A stretch of DNA of 64,000 nucleotides, taken from the NCBI RefSeq assembly GCF_021130785.1, contig NC_060213.1, positions 64,642,001 to 64,706,000 on the forward strand. Direction: 5' to 3'. Made by a program: the position numbers and the translations under genes. The notes beneath the pieces are model-generated. The model had not been told where the DNA came from. It saw only the letters and a list, made by a program, of their open reading frames with translations, and ran no database searches. The DNA is from Homalodisca vitripennis (lineage: Eukaryota; Arthropoda; Insecta; Hemiptera; Cicadellidae). This document shows positions 1 through 13,490 of this stretch, one piece after another (positions within the stretch are counted from its first letter, which is position 1; every line of letters begins with the position of its first letter).

Positions 1-505
1 TATCATTATGAAAATTTGAATGTATATGTATTTTTTCCCCGGAGAAGTTTTATTTGCTATGCTCATTGATGTACCTCGCCACCAGGCAGCGAGGCGCTAC
101 AAAAGATGAAAGTTTTCAAAACGCCTGCAATTATAAGACTATAATTACGAGACACTTAAGTATACTAAATAGCCAAATACTATTTGAAGGCGCTAAGTTA
201 AGACGCATATTTGTCTTTGAAATAGATTTGTGGTTAAAATTAAAGCTTGAGTGTTAGACCACTTTATAATAAAGTACATGTAGTCTCAAGTTGTATTTTT
301 ATAGAAGAATTTTGTGTGTGTATGTATATATTGTCTTGATCAGACAAGAAGAAAATATAAACTATGGAACAAAAAATACCATAAAAATACACTTTTTGAC
401 ATATTTTCTTGATAGTGGTAACAAGGCAAAAAACATTGGCGTCCGAAATATAATTCACTCGAAAAAGAAGTGCAAAACCAACGAATAGACGGGTAACTGC
501 TAGTC
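1..505 (-). repeat. Dispersed repeat family R, near full-length copy (continues left of the window)
   Basis: The reverse complement of 1-505 aligns along its length with 51125-51600. Shared landmarks in order are an actagc-tgtt-like head, a block with acgccaatg, ttgccttgttaccac and atcaag-gaaatatgt, then ataaagtggtctac, gcgccttcaaatagt, a Cys-poor non-coding middle, gcctggtgg-gag-tacatcaatg, and cttctccg followed by aaatacatatacat. It is AT-rich with no conserved reading frame. It resembles the widespread arthropod non-autonomous repeats that open with a tagctgtt-ccgcggct motif; that link is inference. Confidence 0.75.
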
Positions 506-2344
506 TATTTCAAAATTACAATTTCTATTTGTAACTTTAAAAACTTATATGTATCTATCAGAAATGTAATGATACATTTTACCTATATTTATCTAGGGGT
601 TTACGCTACTAAATTGTATACCCCGGTACTGAAAGAAATAAAAGGAACTTCACGTGGAATGGAAAAAGTGTATGGAGCCTTAATATATTTAAATCTTTAA
701 TTATATATTTTGTTGGTGTAAAAGTAAACATTATATGTTTTTTCAAATATTGTGCATTTTAATACAAAAGCAGTAAAATTTCGTAAAACGTAGTTTTTGC
801 ATAATTCCTCTTCTATTTCACTGTAATTATTTAAAAGTTGGATTATACAGGTATTAATATATTCAAATGAACCACATTCAAGTATGAAAAACATTAATTT
901 TCCAAATTTAATACTAAAGAGACTTTTAATAATCGCAAGCTGTAATGAGTCTAGATTAATTTTAATTTCCAACAACCATTGAAAATGAGTTTTTAATAAG
1001 TAAATTCAAGATTCCAGAACTTAAAAATTTTAATTAAGTTCAATTCAATTCGTTGAGATTGAAGTTTCCAATTAAATATTCCTGTTAGGGACAGTCTAAA
1101 ATACAAAGTCTCATAGTCCCCTTGGTGCCTTTGTCTAAGAGCTCTCCATTTTAATGAGGTCCGGAAAACGGCTCTCACATAATTCGACCTCACAAAGAAA
1201 ATAATGCCACTTCAAGAATTGGACAACAATGCTGATTCCATCGCATGGTTCGTGAAACCTTTTTACTATATACTTTCGGTGCCAAGAAAACAACCGGTTG
1301 ATGCTATTGTCGTACGAAACAAATCGCGTTTTAATGAGACTCAAAACGCCAACCGTTTCATAAAGAACTGTTTCTAGGAATTAAAAACAATTAACAATGT
1401 TGCATGTCCGTTGTTAGGAAAAAATTAATTGTTTTAACAATAAAATTACTCAAGGTACAGATTAAATTGTTCAGTTGTAAAATGAAGATAATGAAGAGAA
1501 ATAATTAGTCACAGCAAACAATACTTAATTCTTAAAAGTAAACATATTGGTAATAAGAGTGATATTAGTAGTTATAGGACGAACGTGAGAGTAGAATGCC
1601 CAAGTGTCAAGACCAGAAGTAATAGAATGGATTAAAAATACAGGCATTTCCCCCATTTTGATTATATTTAAAAATTATGAACATCTTGCATCTCGATTAG
1701 TATACATATTTTGATGAACCTTAAATCTTGCTACTTTAGTTCCTATCGGAGCTTTCAGATCTCAATTGTTGAGGCTGGATTAGAAACAGGCAAGAGAGTG
1801 CCTTATACAGAGTGTTTCAGAATTATTCTAGGATATTTTAGGGGATTGTTTCTGTGGTTTAGTAATTTTCAGTATTTTATCTGCACGAATATCCGTATTT
1901 TTACTGAAATTTATTTTTCTTTAAAATCCTTGCACATTGTAAACCAAATTATGTATATTACCAATATAGTCTATGTAGTAAATTGGTACTCATCAATTTA
2001 AATACATCCATTTCAAAATGGCTGCTATTTAAAAATTTTAACATAAATTAACACTGAAAAAAAAACTTTCCTAATATCTTAGAAGAATAACTTGATTTAA
2101 AAATTTAATTAGAAATCCAACCATATATTTTATAGTAAGTTTAGTAAAAATTAACCTAATTATTGTGACTTTAGTAAATATAGTAGCCTCTACCATAGTT
2201 ACTCTAACCAGGTTTCAGCGTAAACATTACAACTATTTGGATAATAAGACATTAATAACCACCTAAATAAAGTTATTGGCAGTATTCATTTGCAGAGAAA
2301 ACCATTAGTGACTGAAAAACCTAAGGAGGTATCGTCATACAGGA
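506..2344. other. AT-rich intron sequence, nothing recognised
   Basis: No exon, transposon end or tandem array was recognised. One short motif at about 1130-1182 (gagctctccattttaatgag followed by an aaaacggc-ctcac block) recurs at about 10395-10447, suggesting two fragments of one old repeat. The short ORFs here have AT-driven composition and no family resemblance. Confidence 0.5.
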
Positions 2345-2668
2345 CTAGACGCCCATTGACGCTTCTAATGGAATCAAAATTTCCAGTGATACTGGCGTTG
2401 GTGAAGTTTTCTCATCTTCTTTAATGCTGTCCTCAAAAATTCCTGGTAAAGTTCTTCCGTATAGGCGCTGATGCCCAAAGTCTGCCCAAATACATGAATC
2501 ACCGATTCTAACGGAGAGAGAAGGGACGAATTGCAGAGATAGAGGGTTTCCAAAATGATCATATCTGATTTTGGAATTGCTCTTAAACACCACGACCTCT
2601 TTGTGGAAGTGCTTAATTACAACTGTATTAGAGCTACGATTATTCAGAACTAGTAAGGCAATGCGTGA
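2345..2668 (-). pseudogene. Unrecognised coding-like frame, about 108 codons, partial or decayed
   Basis: On the minus strand a frame stays open from just after a TAA near 2669 to a TAG at 2345-2347. The peptide includes SNTVVIKHFHKEVVVF, KIRYDHFGNPLSLQFVPSL, GDSCIWADFGHQRLYGRTLP and ends LEILIPLEASMGV. It is richer in G+C than its neighbours and mixes residue classes like real protein, unlike the Ile/Tyr/Asn-rich chance ORFs around it. No ATG occurs early in the frame, so it looks like an internal fragment. A second frame over the same bases is open for 62 codons. I do not recognise a family. It could be a transposon-derived fragment, a retrocopy remnant or a lone exon. It is not continuous with the ADAM peptide. 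Confidence 0.45.
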
Positions 2669-3769
2669 TTAGATGAAGAGATGAAGGTTATTTCAATGCC
2701 AATCATCGATTGCCGTGATAAATGAGATTTAAAAAAAAAAACAAAGATTAATTAAAGATATCCTTTTTTTAAAGACTATTTTTAAAATTTTGGAGTTATT
2801 AAGTAGTTACTGATAATAAATTACAGACAAAGTTTTAACAGTATGAAATTAAAAATATATAAGTTTAGCAATATAATTAAGCTTGTTAATGAAGTTTATG
2901 ACCAGAAGAAGAGAGCAGACATCAATTCTCGAAACGACGCAGAATTGTTGTTGAAACAAATGAGGGCAGCAAATATTCTTAATCATATTATTCCTTCCGC
3001 TCATTAATTGTACATTTAAATTTCCATTTTTCATTGATTAAAACTAATAGCCTACTATATAATTTTATACAGAAACTGTTTTTGTTTACGCTAATAAATA
3101 ATTAATCATATTTACGTTTCCAGTTCCATGTTGTAATGGAATCACCAGTCAGACCCGAACACTGTGACGTGTGTCATGTAGAGTGTTATGTAAATTAAAA
3201 AAAGTAATTAAGTATAAAAACTAATTCGATGATAATATAGTAAATTCTGTAGTAAATACGCGAACAAATAAGTTTTCATTTGGTTACTTATTTTTTTTCA
3301 TGGCTGACTAACCAAACGTACCACAATTTTTCAATTCCGAATTATCTCCTTTTATATGACGCAATAGACTGGCATTGAAATCACTACGAGCAGCGATGAT
3401 TTTCCGCAGATAAAAGCTGCATTACACCATAGAGACAAATCAGTAGCAGACCACCCACAGCGAATCTAGCTAAACACAGGACTAATATATAGAGCCGGTG
3501 ATTAACCAGCGGCATTTGTTTCATTGCTGCGACCGCAACAACATGGCGGTGAGCGTCGTGCTTGTTCATTCTGCGACCGCATGGCATACATCAACTCGTC
3601 AGCAGAGCGGTTTACTTTTTGTGAAAAACATTCCACATGATTTTGATTTACAAATTTCAAAAACTTTTTGGTATAGTTTATTTAATTTTGATCTTTATTT
3701 TAAACTAGTTCTAAATCAGTATGTCAGAAGATAGTACATTGTACAGACAAACATAGTAAAACCATTAAG
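2669..3769. other. AT-rich intron sequence, nothing recognised
   Basis: No repeat or coding match was found. A slightly GC-richer patch at 3380-3605 has short open frames on both strands with no family resemblance. Confidence 0.5.
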
Positions 3770-3990
3770 TGAAACAAAAAAATCAGTAACACTACGTTTC
3801 GAGATCTGCAATCTGATCTCTTCTTCAGGTAAATAACTAACCTAATATATAATTACAAACTAGATTTAAATAAACAAATCATACCAAAGCGTTGTGACAC
3901 GCCTTGTTTCACTGAACGATGGCAAATGTCCGGAAAAATCCTGTTTCCTTCACAATCCTTCCGTCTAAAATAAACTTCAAACAATGAAAA
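3770..3990 (-). repeat. Dispersed repeat family W copy
   Basis: Read on the minus strand it has ggtatgatttgt, then ctagtttgta, ttaggttagttatt and a core with gaagaagagatcagattgca and gatctcgaaacgta. The same order occurs on the plus strand at 17205-17320, and the core recurs twice at 16741-16980. A core that joins a gaaga-gatca block to ctcgaaacgt is frequent downstream of retroelement ORFs in animals, including Penelope-like ones. That placement is inference, because no ORF is attached. Confidence 0.6.
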
Positions 3991-4254
3991 CCATCAAGGA
4001 GAACGGAGAATAGACAATATAAGCATTGCATGTAAAACTGCAATAAGTTCAGCCAATCAATATACGACCTGCAGAGTATTTTTTGTTTTGACTTTTTTAC
4101 ATTATTCTTAAAATAATTAATAAAATAACTTTAAAGTTATCCTAAATACAACAGATTTATAAAAAAATCTATAAGAAATACACATTTAATTTAAACTATT
4201 AATCAATAACAAATACATCAGGAAAAAAGTGTTTTACATCTTTAGACAACAAAA

Positions 4255-4960
4255 TATAGAACTGCCAATATCGGGGCAGAACGGAGTTACCGGTGGATTG
4301 TAAGATCCCAGGGATTAGGCTTATTAAGGACAAGCTAGTACTCTATGCACTTTAACTCATATGTGTCCATAGTTCCAGTATTGGACAGCACGGAACTTCA
4401 CCAAGTTACAAGCGGCTTGAAAAGTCCATTAGGTCTTGAGTTTATATGGGCCAAGTTAGAACTCTGTTCGCCTTAACTCATATGTGTCCATAGTTACAAT
4501 ATTGGGGCTACACGGAACTCTACAAAGTTACAAGCGGCTTGTAAAGTCCCTTAGGTTTTGGGTTTATATGGGCCAAGTTAGAACTCTGTTCGCCTTAACT
4601 CATATGTGTCCATAGTTACAATATTGGGGCTACACGGAACTCTACAAAGTTACAAGCGGCTTGTAAAGTCCCTTAGGTTTTGGGTTTATATGGGCCAAGT
4701 TAGAACTCTGTTCGCCTTAACTGTATGTATCCATAGTTACAATATTGGGGCTGCACGAAACTCTACAAAGTTACAAGCGGCTTGTAAAGTCCCCTAGTTC
4801 TTGGGTTTATATAGGCCAATGTATTACTCTGTTCACTTTAACTGATATGTGCCCATAATTCTAATATCGGAGCAGCACGGAACTCCACAAAGTTACCAGT
4901 GCTTGTAAAATCTCCTAGATCTTGTGTTTATATTGACCAAGCTAGTACTACGTTAACATT
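4255..4960. repeat. 121-bp tandem satellite, about 5.8 copies
   Basis: Units begin near 4441, 4563, 4685, 4806 and 4927, judged by the tttatatgggccaagttaga landmark, so the period is 121-122 bp. The second and third units are nearly identical. The outer units, and a divergent partial unit from 4255, have more substitutions, the usual edge decay of a satellite. Each unit carries catatgtgtccatagtt and acaagcggcttgtaaagtcc. The short ORF that crosses it changes frame between units and is not a gene. Confidence 0.9.
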
Positions 4961-5710
4961 AACACTATTAAATATTTCATTAACATAATAACATATGGTG
5001 TTGAATTAGAGCTATAAAATTGAATTAGAATATTCAGTAGCAGCGATGATTTATATACTAGTGAACGTAAGTTTTCGGACTACAGAGCAAGTCTTGTTTC
5101 GAACTAGCCTCGTTTATAAAATAATGAAGTGCAAACAATCGAATATATGTTCATACGATACACATGCATCAAAAAATAATTAAGAAAAGTATTAGTAATT
5201 ATTATTTCAGTTTACTTCTAGGAATAGTATTATATAAACTATGTTTATGAGGCAATCAGAGAGAATTACATTTAATAGTTCAATATTCTCCCTATTATTT
5301 ACTAACAGTGATTTCCGAAAAAAAAAAAAAAAAAAAACTGTTTCTATCATGAAGAAGAAGCTGTAAACATTTTGACAACCACTACTTTACTCTCTACATT
5401 ACATACCCACGTTTACTTGTCGATCAAACCCCTTTGAAGAGAAGTATTGGGGAAAGGTATATTGCTTTCTCGACTCAATTCCTTTGGCAACCTTTGATGT
5501 TGGGTTCCGCAACCGGCTCGAGATCTAGATGCCGACCTGAGGTACTTGTGGAGTGCAAGCCATAGATCAAAGTATCAATAGTATCGAGCCAAAGAATGAA
5601 TCTCAAAACCTAAATGTTTTATTGAATTCTTCAAATACCGTCCTCTTTAAAGCCCTACATATTCCAAACGCTGACACATTTTCAAAGATTCAATAATTCT
5701 GATGGAAATG

Positions 5711-5761
<51 letters not shown>

Positions 5762-6167
5762 CTAATAAAGTATTTAGAGAAAACAAATAAAGTTAAAGGA
5801 AGTATACTTTATAACTTATAGCGTACTGTCTTTGACAAAAATATTACAACTGTACCCAAGCAATTAAACTGGTCTTAGAAACACTTGCAAACTATTCTAA
5901 TATTTTTAAATTGGGTTGGATATAATTAAATAATATGTCTAAAATGATTTAAATTTATCTTAATAATGAAAGATTAGTAAATAGTTTTGTCACTATGAAT
6001 ATTAATATTAATACATCTTTAGTGTCTAATTATTTGGTTAAATAAATAAAGACGATGTTTAGTTAACTTAATCTAAACTCGTGAATTAAATTGTGTGTAT
6101 TGTTTTAACTAATAAGTCTTAACTGAACATTTAAGTAGAATTTAATAATCCTCTTATAGTATACTAA
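4961..6167. other. AT-rich intron with an A-run and a TA microsatellite
   Basis: It contains a run of about 20 A at 5319-5338 and a TA microsatellite at 5712-5759. No coding match or transposon end was recognised. Confidence 0.6.
5712..5759. repeat. (TA)n microsatellite
   Basis: A perfect TA dinucleotide run of about 48 bases. Confidence 0.95.
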
Positions 6168-6400
6168 CAGTTATCCGCGGCTACGCTCGCAATTTCATAA
6201 GCTTTGCACGTGAATGAGCAATTCTGGTTCGCGTGAGCTATCCAACGCCAATGTTGAGTTTCCCTTGTTGCCACAATCAAGAAAATATGTCAAAAAGTCT
6301 GTATCCTTAGCCATTCAAATTTACTCCGGTCTTAGTATTTTTGTTCTATAACTGATTTTACCTTGTTTTCCGATAAACCAATTATATACACATATACTGT
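6168..6400 (+). repeat. Dispersed repeat family R, 5' part
   Basis: It shares with 51138-51290 the order ttatccgcggctacgc, cgtaagctttgc-like, a gtgaatgagcaattctggtt block, ccaacgcca, ttgccacaatcaagaaaata. It then shares tactccggtctta and accttg-ttccc-like sequence with 44320-44360. The 3' part seen at 51300-51600 is missing. Confidence 0.7.
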
Positions 6401-9400
6401 AACATACATACACAAACATACAAACACAGATATACACAATCAGATTTGTATATATAATAATATAAATATATGGATTTTTTATAAATAAATAACACAATTT
6501 TAACAATATAAAATAACAAAATTCGTATTAAATCTGCCTCTGATATAGAAGATAAGATATACTTTTATATATTTTGTCAATTTTAAGTCAATTAAGATAA
6601 GTTTATTTCATTTACCGTATAAAATAATAGTTTATTTTTCTTTTAAACTTCTAAGGTATTAATACTATGTTTTTACGAATTAGATGTAATAAAGTTTCTG
6701 ATTTACATGCTCACATGATTAAACAACTACTAATATTTATTAAAATATAATTACTATTATAATTATAAATATTAAAGTTAATATAATATTTAATAATATT
6801 GTAGTATAATGGTTTTTGTGCCAAAAAATAAGTCAGATAACAAATGTCAAGTAAGATAATTTTAAACTTATACAGAATAACATTAAATAACTATTTACTG
6901 TTAATTGATTAATTACTATACTGATATATTTGCTGTGTAAACGTCTTGCCAATAAGACATTAAGGTAAATGATATATTAGATGATGAATAGTTGGATCCA
7001 TATTATAGGATATTGCTAATGTGTAATGTGAGGTAAGAAAAGAAAGCCAAAATAATAGATGATGACAGATGACAGTGATTATATATGTGAAAGACAGAAC
7101 ACAAAACTTGGTCCAAAATATTGAATACTGTAATATCATTTTTCATAATTGAATTTAAATTATTCTAAGAAACATTCCCTAGTAAAAAGTTCAAACCATC
7201 CAGTTGATTTGAACAAAATCAACTAAGAGATAAATTATTTTTATTTATGGAAGGTGAAGAATTAGAGTGAGCACAGTCGTTGCACCATTTTAGAACTCCA
7301 TATGAAATATATAAATTCTTCAAACTTTTGGTTATAACAATGTCTCGCATGATTTTAATTTTAAACCAACGATATATTTTTTACTACTGGAGAAACTTAG
7401 TTTTATGCTGATAGGCCAATCACTTGCAAATTTGTCAGTATATTAACTTCTGTTGCACATTAAAAACGTTATTTAATTATTCATGCATTAAAAGCGTAGA
7501 ACATTTACTACGCTGACAAAACACTGCTGAAATGTAATCGATGAAAATGTAAACAATGGTAGGGTAAATATTTGACTCTCTTTATTAGGCAACATCCAGC
7601 AATTTCGTTATCCTTGGCTGCAATCAGAGCTTTATTATTCTCTAAAGCAAACTTAATTTAGAACAAATTACCAACACCATGGTCTAATTAATAAATTTTA
7701 CTCCAATCTCTATTGCTTTAATTTGTAGTAATAGTAGTTGCTGCACATTGTGGATTATGTCACCAGAACTAGAACCAAAGTCCAACCCCACCGGGTAATA
7801 AGTAGCGTAGTGATCCATTAATTACAACGCTTCCTCTTCAACGCTCCTTGTTCTAACCAACGCAATTCTCGTTCGTTATTAGAAACAAAGAAATTATCGA
7901 AGTATTTATTCTCTAACTTTGACAACTGTAAAATGGCATATTTTAAATTAAATAGCTCATAGAAGTTGTTGTTAATTATAATAAAATGTACTGGCCTTAA
8001 ATGTTTAGAGTTTATTTTTGTACAGAACCAGCTGCCCTGAACAATATTTAATACCGTACCGTAGTGTCAGAATATATTGCTACTTTTCGTTTTAATGGTT
8101 TTGTCTATTAGTGGCTTGAAATCTCACTACATAATACTATTCTCACCAAATTGATCAGCTAGTTTAGCATAAAAGGGCAAAAAAATAATCGTTTCGTGTT
8201 AAAAAACAAAAAAAACAAACGTCATTAAATATTTAAAAAAGTATATACCCCCAATTATTTACTAGAACTCCCCCTTACATTTTTTGCAGTAGAGAAACGA
8301 AATAATATCGCATGTGTTGAAATGTAATCCCTTTTTAATTAGCAAACTAAGACTTTCTGAGATGATAGATGGTGCTTTGAAAATCCTCCTGACGAATAAT
8401 ACGCAGAAAATGAATCTAAACAATTTTTCGGAGTTTGGAGGCCAAAGTTGCAGAAATAAGTTTTCTAGAAACAATGAGTAGATCTTACACAGTAGTTTAT
8501 ATTTAATCAGTCATGGCCAATTAGGAAAAGTCTTGAATACAGAGACAGATTCTATTCTTACGATTCGTACCCTGAGATAGCAAGAATGTGACCAATTCCG
8601 TAAAATTTGGTTGAATAATTGATAAATATTCCAAACTAGTGGATTACAATTTAATTAATGATACTTGATTTTACAATAGGCCGCGAAAAAGAAATTGTAT
8701 ACCCAATGATATATTTTTCATAAGAAAATGGATGAACATTTCTTTTTCCCATGGTTTGGAAATTGGAAAAGCAAGAACAGAGACGAAAAATATATCATGT
8801 GTTTTAATCCATAATTATTAATATCATAGAGTGAACAACACTAGTACCGTGTGTATAACGTGCTTATAATGTTACTCTGGTTTGTTACAGAAAAAAACAC
8901 ATAATCTCATGTTTTTTAAACAGTATTTTATAATACTAAATGCCATAAAATAACTGATTTATAGAATGCTTTTTGGGGTGTTAATTTATTAAACTATCGC
9001 GGTTCCTTTCAATATAAAAATTATAATTCTTGCACATGACAAATGTATTATAATAAATTAATAAATAAACATAGTTTTTGTTTAAAAACTAGTTTTCAAT
9101 TACCTAAATCTCTATGGATCCATAGTTTTAATGCTAGTATGGATTTAGAAGGTATGCACATCATAATACGTTAAAACTCGAGTATTTCAAACTTGAGGTA
9201 ATTAAATATAGTGTAGTTAAATACTTAGTTACATAGCTAAACTGATAGTTCGTCAATGCCGAATGAAGGTTCTAGAAGATTGTGGAATTGTAATCACGCT
9301 TCTGTTTGATAATAGAATTTGCTATTGCCATATGCTTAATATTTTATCCTGTAGGTGATATTTACCTCCAAGTTTAAAGGGCAAAGAGCAGCAGCGCTGC

Positions 9401-12075
9401 ATCATGTCATTCTATTATTCACATACGTTGTCAGCCGAGGCGTAAGTTCAGTACACCCTAAAACTTCGAGTCTGCATTTGGAATTTTCAGATAAAGTCAG
9501 AACTCTTTGGATAATCTTTTAGGATAATATTACTGAAGCTTATACATATCAATTTTGGTTTGAGTGGTTTTATGATGCCCATTACTCTATCATTAAATAG
9601 TCCTTAGATATTAAGTTTTATAATTCGATAATGTTTTATTTTGGTTATTTAAATGAATGTGTGACAGTAAAGAGGGAAGTACAAAATGATGCATGAGTAG
9701 AAGCAAAATGAATATAGTATAGTATATAATAATTTTATTTTTCCGCCCATGCGGGAAAGAAATGATGATTATTGATGTTATTAATCTCTTGTTTGAATTT
9801 TGATTGAAACAGATCAGTTTCAATTTGTAGTATCCTGGATATGGTAATTTATAACAGTATAACCATTAATTCTCCATATTTCTTTAAAACAAGAATGTTT
9901 ATAGAGGCGAAGCACAACTTAAGTATAACAAATAAGTATAAGACGATAAACTTAAAAGGTGATGACATACTTGTTCTAGTACTGATTATAGATTAGGTTT
10001 TTTTTAGTGTGGTTTTAGCTCATTTAACACACATTAAAGAGATTTGTCAAAAATTTCGTCTTACGCCCTAAACTCAAATGCAGTATGAAAGATAAATGAT
10101 TATATAATAAATTTTAAATTTTTGAAATATTTAATATCAGGATGTATAGAATACAATGGATTGTTATTACGACAAATGTTTTAATTTTGAAAGCGCAAAT
10201 CATATTTAACCACGAATTTTTGGACAAAGATAAATGGTTTAGTCTGCACTTTAGATGATAAGCGCACAAACAACCATGCAAAGAATGGAAAATACTAGTC
10301 GGAGTTTTGTTAAAAGTTGATAGAAGTTATCCGCCATTAAAGATTTTCTTCTGGAGCAAGCTTTAAATGCGGGGTGGCAAGAGCAGCGCGACTTCTCCCG
10401 GCTAAAGAGCCCTTCATTTTAATGAGGAACAGTAAAACGGCCTCACCATTTAAATGCACACAAGTCACACGAACTGTACTATTGCAAGGAGCTAGAACTA
10501 ACAAAACATGGCGAAACTATTTCTATAATTAAGATTAAGGAATAAAACACACATGTTTAATATTATTATTGTTTAATCAATTGTGCTATACGATAATACA
10601 AAAAGAAATGATCGATTCCCCATATGATTGTACTGTTAATTTTATATAGCAGCACAAGCATAAAAATATTGATTACTGATATTAATTTAATGTACATCAC
10701 GCGTTCAGTGTTGGTGATAACAATAACATGTAATCTTTACTAAATGTATACATGTATGTATAGCTGGACAGTTATTCTTCAGTATTTTAACAGCAACGAC
10801 ACATAAGGTATCAATATTTTGAGATACGTTTTGAAACACATTAAAACTCTACATAACAGATGTCACTCATTTGAAATCCTGACCTTCAATATACACTGAC
10901 CATTAATGGTACTATCATCAATTGATCATCACATTAGACAGAAAGTATTAAAATGGGTTTGAACTAATTAAATATCCCGTCCACAGGCGAGACAGTTTGA
11001 TGTGATGCACAGTTCGTAAAATCTGAAAAAGCCAGATACGAAGATACAGGGTGTGTAGTAATGCCGCTTAAAAGACATAAATGAATACGTACATTAAGGG
11101 ACTATAACTAAAAAGTTTTCACTCAACACGAAAAAAATGATGTCTCCGAAATTGGCAATTTTTGTAAATTAGAAATCATCAAAGAATGACAGAAAACATG
11201 ACAAACTTCATTTCACAGTTAATGGGTTTTGAATAAGAAAAAAACAAATATTCCAAAAGTGGCCTAGAAAGTATTCAAAATACGTAGAGTAATCTCTTGA
11301 AACAGCATGAGGAACTCTCTTAGAATAGTAAAATAGAGTTTTTATGGGACAATTCAGAATCTCCATTAAACTTGGGTTTAAAAATTAGGTGGTTACGTAA
11401 TGTATTGCATCTAACAATGATATAGTCGTAATAAGTAATGGACTGAACAACGTTAAATTATACTAAAAAATACACACGACTAACGAACGTGACGAAAGGA
11501 CAAGTCTACAGCAATACATAAACATCTTTATACAAATTAATAGATACATTAAATTGCAAAGAAATGGATTGTGGCCACATAATATTCACCCTTATTAGGG
11601 AACTAAACATACAGCTTTGTATTTGCATTTATAATCAAGCTCCAAAATCCAATTCTGTAATACTGTAAAATCCAAATATATTTTATGCTTAACCAATACA
11701 ATACATGTTCAGTATAAGTTATAATACATTTTAATTATCCACAATCCAGTCGTTGTGGTTTGCAACCTATCAAAACATTATAATAAGACAATATTTTGTC
11801 AAGGTAGAATGTTACGTACATCATAGTTGTATGGTTAGTTGCCAAATAAAAACGGCAAATACAAAATTTTCGACAAAATATCAGCCAAAAAGAATTTTTG
11901 CTCAAATATGTCCACATTAAAAAACTGGATTTTCTGTTGCACACGGAAGTTTAAAATTTTTCCCTGTAAAAAAAACTTGTACTTTTTTTAACTTTTAACC
12001 CAATATTGATGACGTGCGAAAAAAGTAAGTTTCACTAACGAATTACTATAAATTTTGGTGAAAAAAGTAGATATT
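6401..12075. other. Long AT-rich intron stretch, nothing recognised
   Basis: I found no exon with ADAM similarity, no transposase or reverse-transcriptase motif and no tandem array in these 5.7 kb. The fragment near 10395-10447 matches a motif at 1130-1182. Short ORFs at 8262-8474, 9611-9823 and 11735-11944 (minus) are AT-rich chance frames. Confidence 0.5.
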
Positions 12076-12107
12076 TTTTTATCATGTCTAGTATGACATG
12101 ATAAAAA
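12076..12107. repeat. Perfect 13-bp hairpin
   Basis: The arms tttttatcatgtc (12076-12088) and gacatgataaaaa (12095-12107) are exact reverse complements around a 6-base spacer. It lies about 130 bp before the 59-bp satellite. No TIR partner or gene is attached. Confidence 0.8.
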
Positions 12108-12239
12108 GTTTATAGTATTACGTATAACGTATCTGTAGATACATATTCCGAGATAGTAAACGAATGTATCACAAAAAAAGACATATTTAAGTGTGCGGCA
12201 TGCTAGTAAACTGTTATGAGGAGTCTATAACTTCACAAT

Positions 12240-13490
12240 ACGAAAGCCCAACGGCTAAGAGTAGTGTTTGTAACTGGACAGTATAAACACTACGCTTAGC
12301 TGATACCGATAAGATGCGATATTTTATTGAGACCGGACTGTTTAAACAATACACTCAGCTGATATCAGTAAGTGGCAAGTTGTTTTTGTGACCGAACTGT
12401 TTGAACAATACGCTTAGCTAATATCAGTAAGTGGCAAGTTGTTTTTGTGACCGAACTGTTTGAACAATACGCTTGGCTAATATCAGTAAGTGGCGAGTTG
12501 TTATTATGACCGGATTGTCTGACCGATATGCTCAGCTGATATCAGTAAGTGGCAAATTGTTTTTGTGACCAAACTGTTTGAACAATACTCTCAGCTGATA
12601 TCAGTAAGTGGCGAGTTGTTTTTGTGACCGAACTGATTGAACAATACGCTTAGCTAATATCAGTAAGTGGCGAGTTGTTTTTGTGATCGGATTGTCTGAC
12701 CGATATGCTCAGCTGATATCAGTAAGTGGCAAATTGTTTTTGTGACCAAACTGTTTGAACAATACGCTCAACTGATATCAGTAAGTGGCAAGTTGTTTTT
12801 GTGACCGAAATGTTTGAACAGTACGCTTAGCTAATATCAGTAAGTGGCGAGTTGTTATTATGACTGGATTGTTTGACCAATATGCTGAGTTGATATCGAA
12901 AAGAGGTCAGCTGTTAACGCATTCAGACTGTTTGACCAATACGCTCATCCGATATCGATAAGAGGCGAGCTGTCAATGTGACCAGACTGTCTGAACAATA
13001 CGCTCATCCGATATCGATAAGAGGCGAGCTGTCAATGTGACCAGACTGTCTGAACAATACGCTCATCCGATATCGATAAGAGGCGAGCTGTCAATGTGAC
13101 CAGACTGTCTGAACAATACGCTCATCCGATATCGATAAGAGGCGAGCTGTCAATGTGACCAGACTGTCTGAACAATACGCTCATCCGATATCGATAAGAG
13201 GCGAGCTGTCAATGTGACCAGACTGTCTGAACAATACGCTCATCCGATATTGATAAGAGGCGAGCTGTTAATGCAACCAGACTGTTTGAACAATACGCTC
13301 AGCTAATATCGGTAAGTGGTTAGTTGTTCTTGTATCCGGACTATTTTAACGATAGGATCTGTTAGTTGTGAGTGATCTGTACAATCATTACACTCAGCTG
13401 ATGTTCATGAAAAGAGTTCATTGCGTCCTGACTGTATAGTACACATTACGCTGAGCTGATAATGATTAGATACGAGTTGTTATTGCAATT
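12240..13490. repeat. 59-bp tandem satellite, about 21 copies, with subfamilies
   Basis: The landmarks gatatc-agtaagtggc and gaacaatacgct repeat every 59 bp. The left part mixes at least three unit types. A gaccggattgtctgaccgat type recurs 177 bp apart (12508 and 12685), which equals three units, so there is some higher-order order. The right part, about 12957-13260, is a block of about five copies of a gaggcgagctgtcaatgtga unit that are identical or nearly so, indicating recent local expansion. The edges at 13320-13490 decay. Confidence 0.92.

Noticed and set aside
4606..4797. 63-codon ORF
   Set aside because: It lies wholly in the 121-bp satellite and repeats the same peptide in shifted form.
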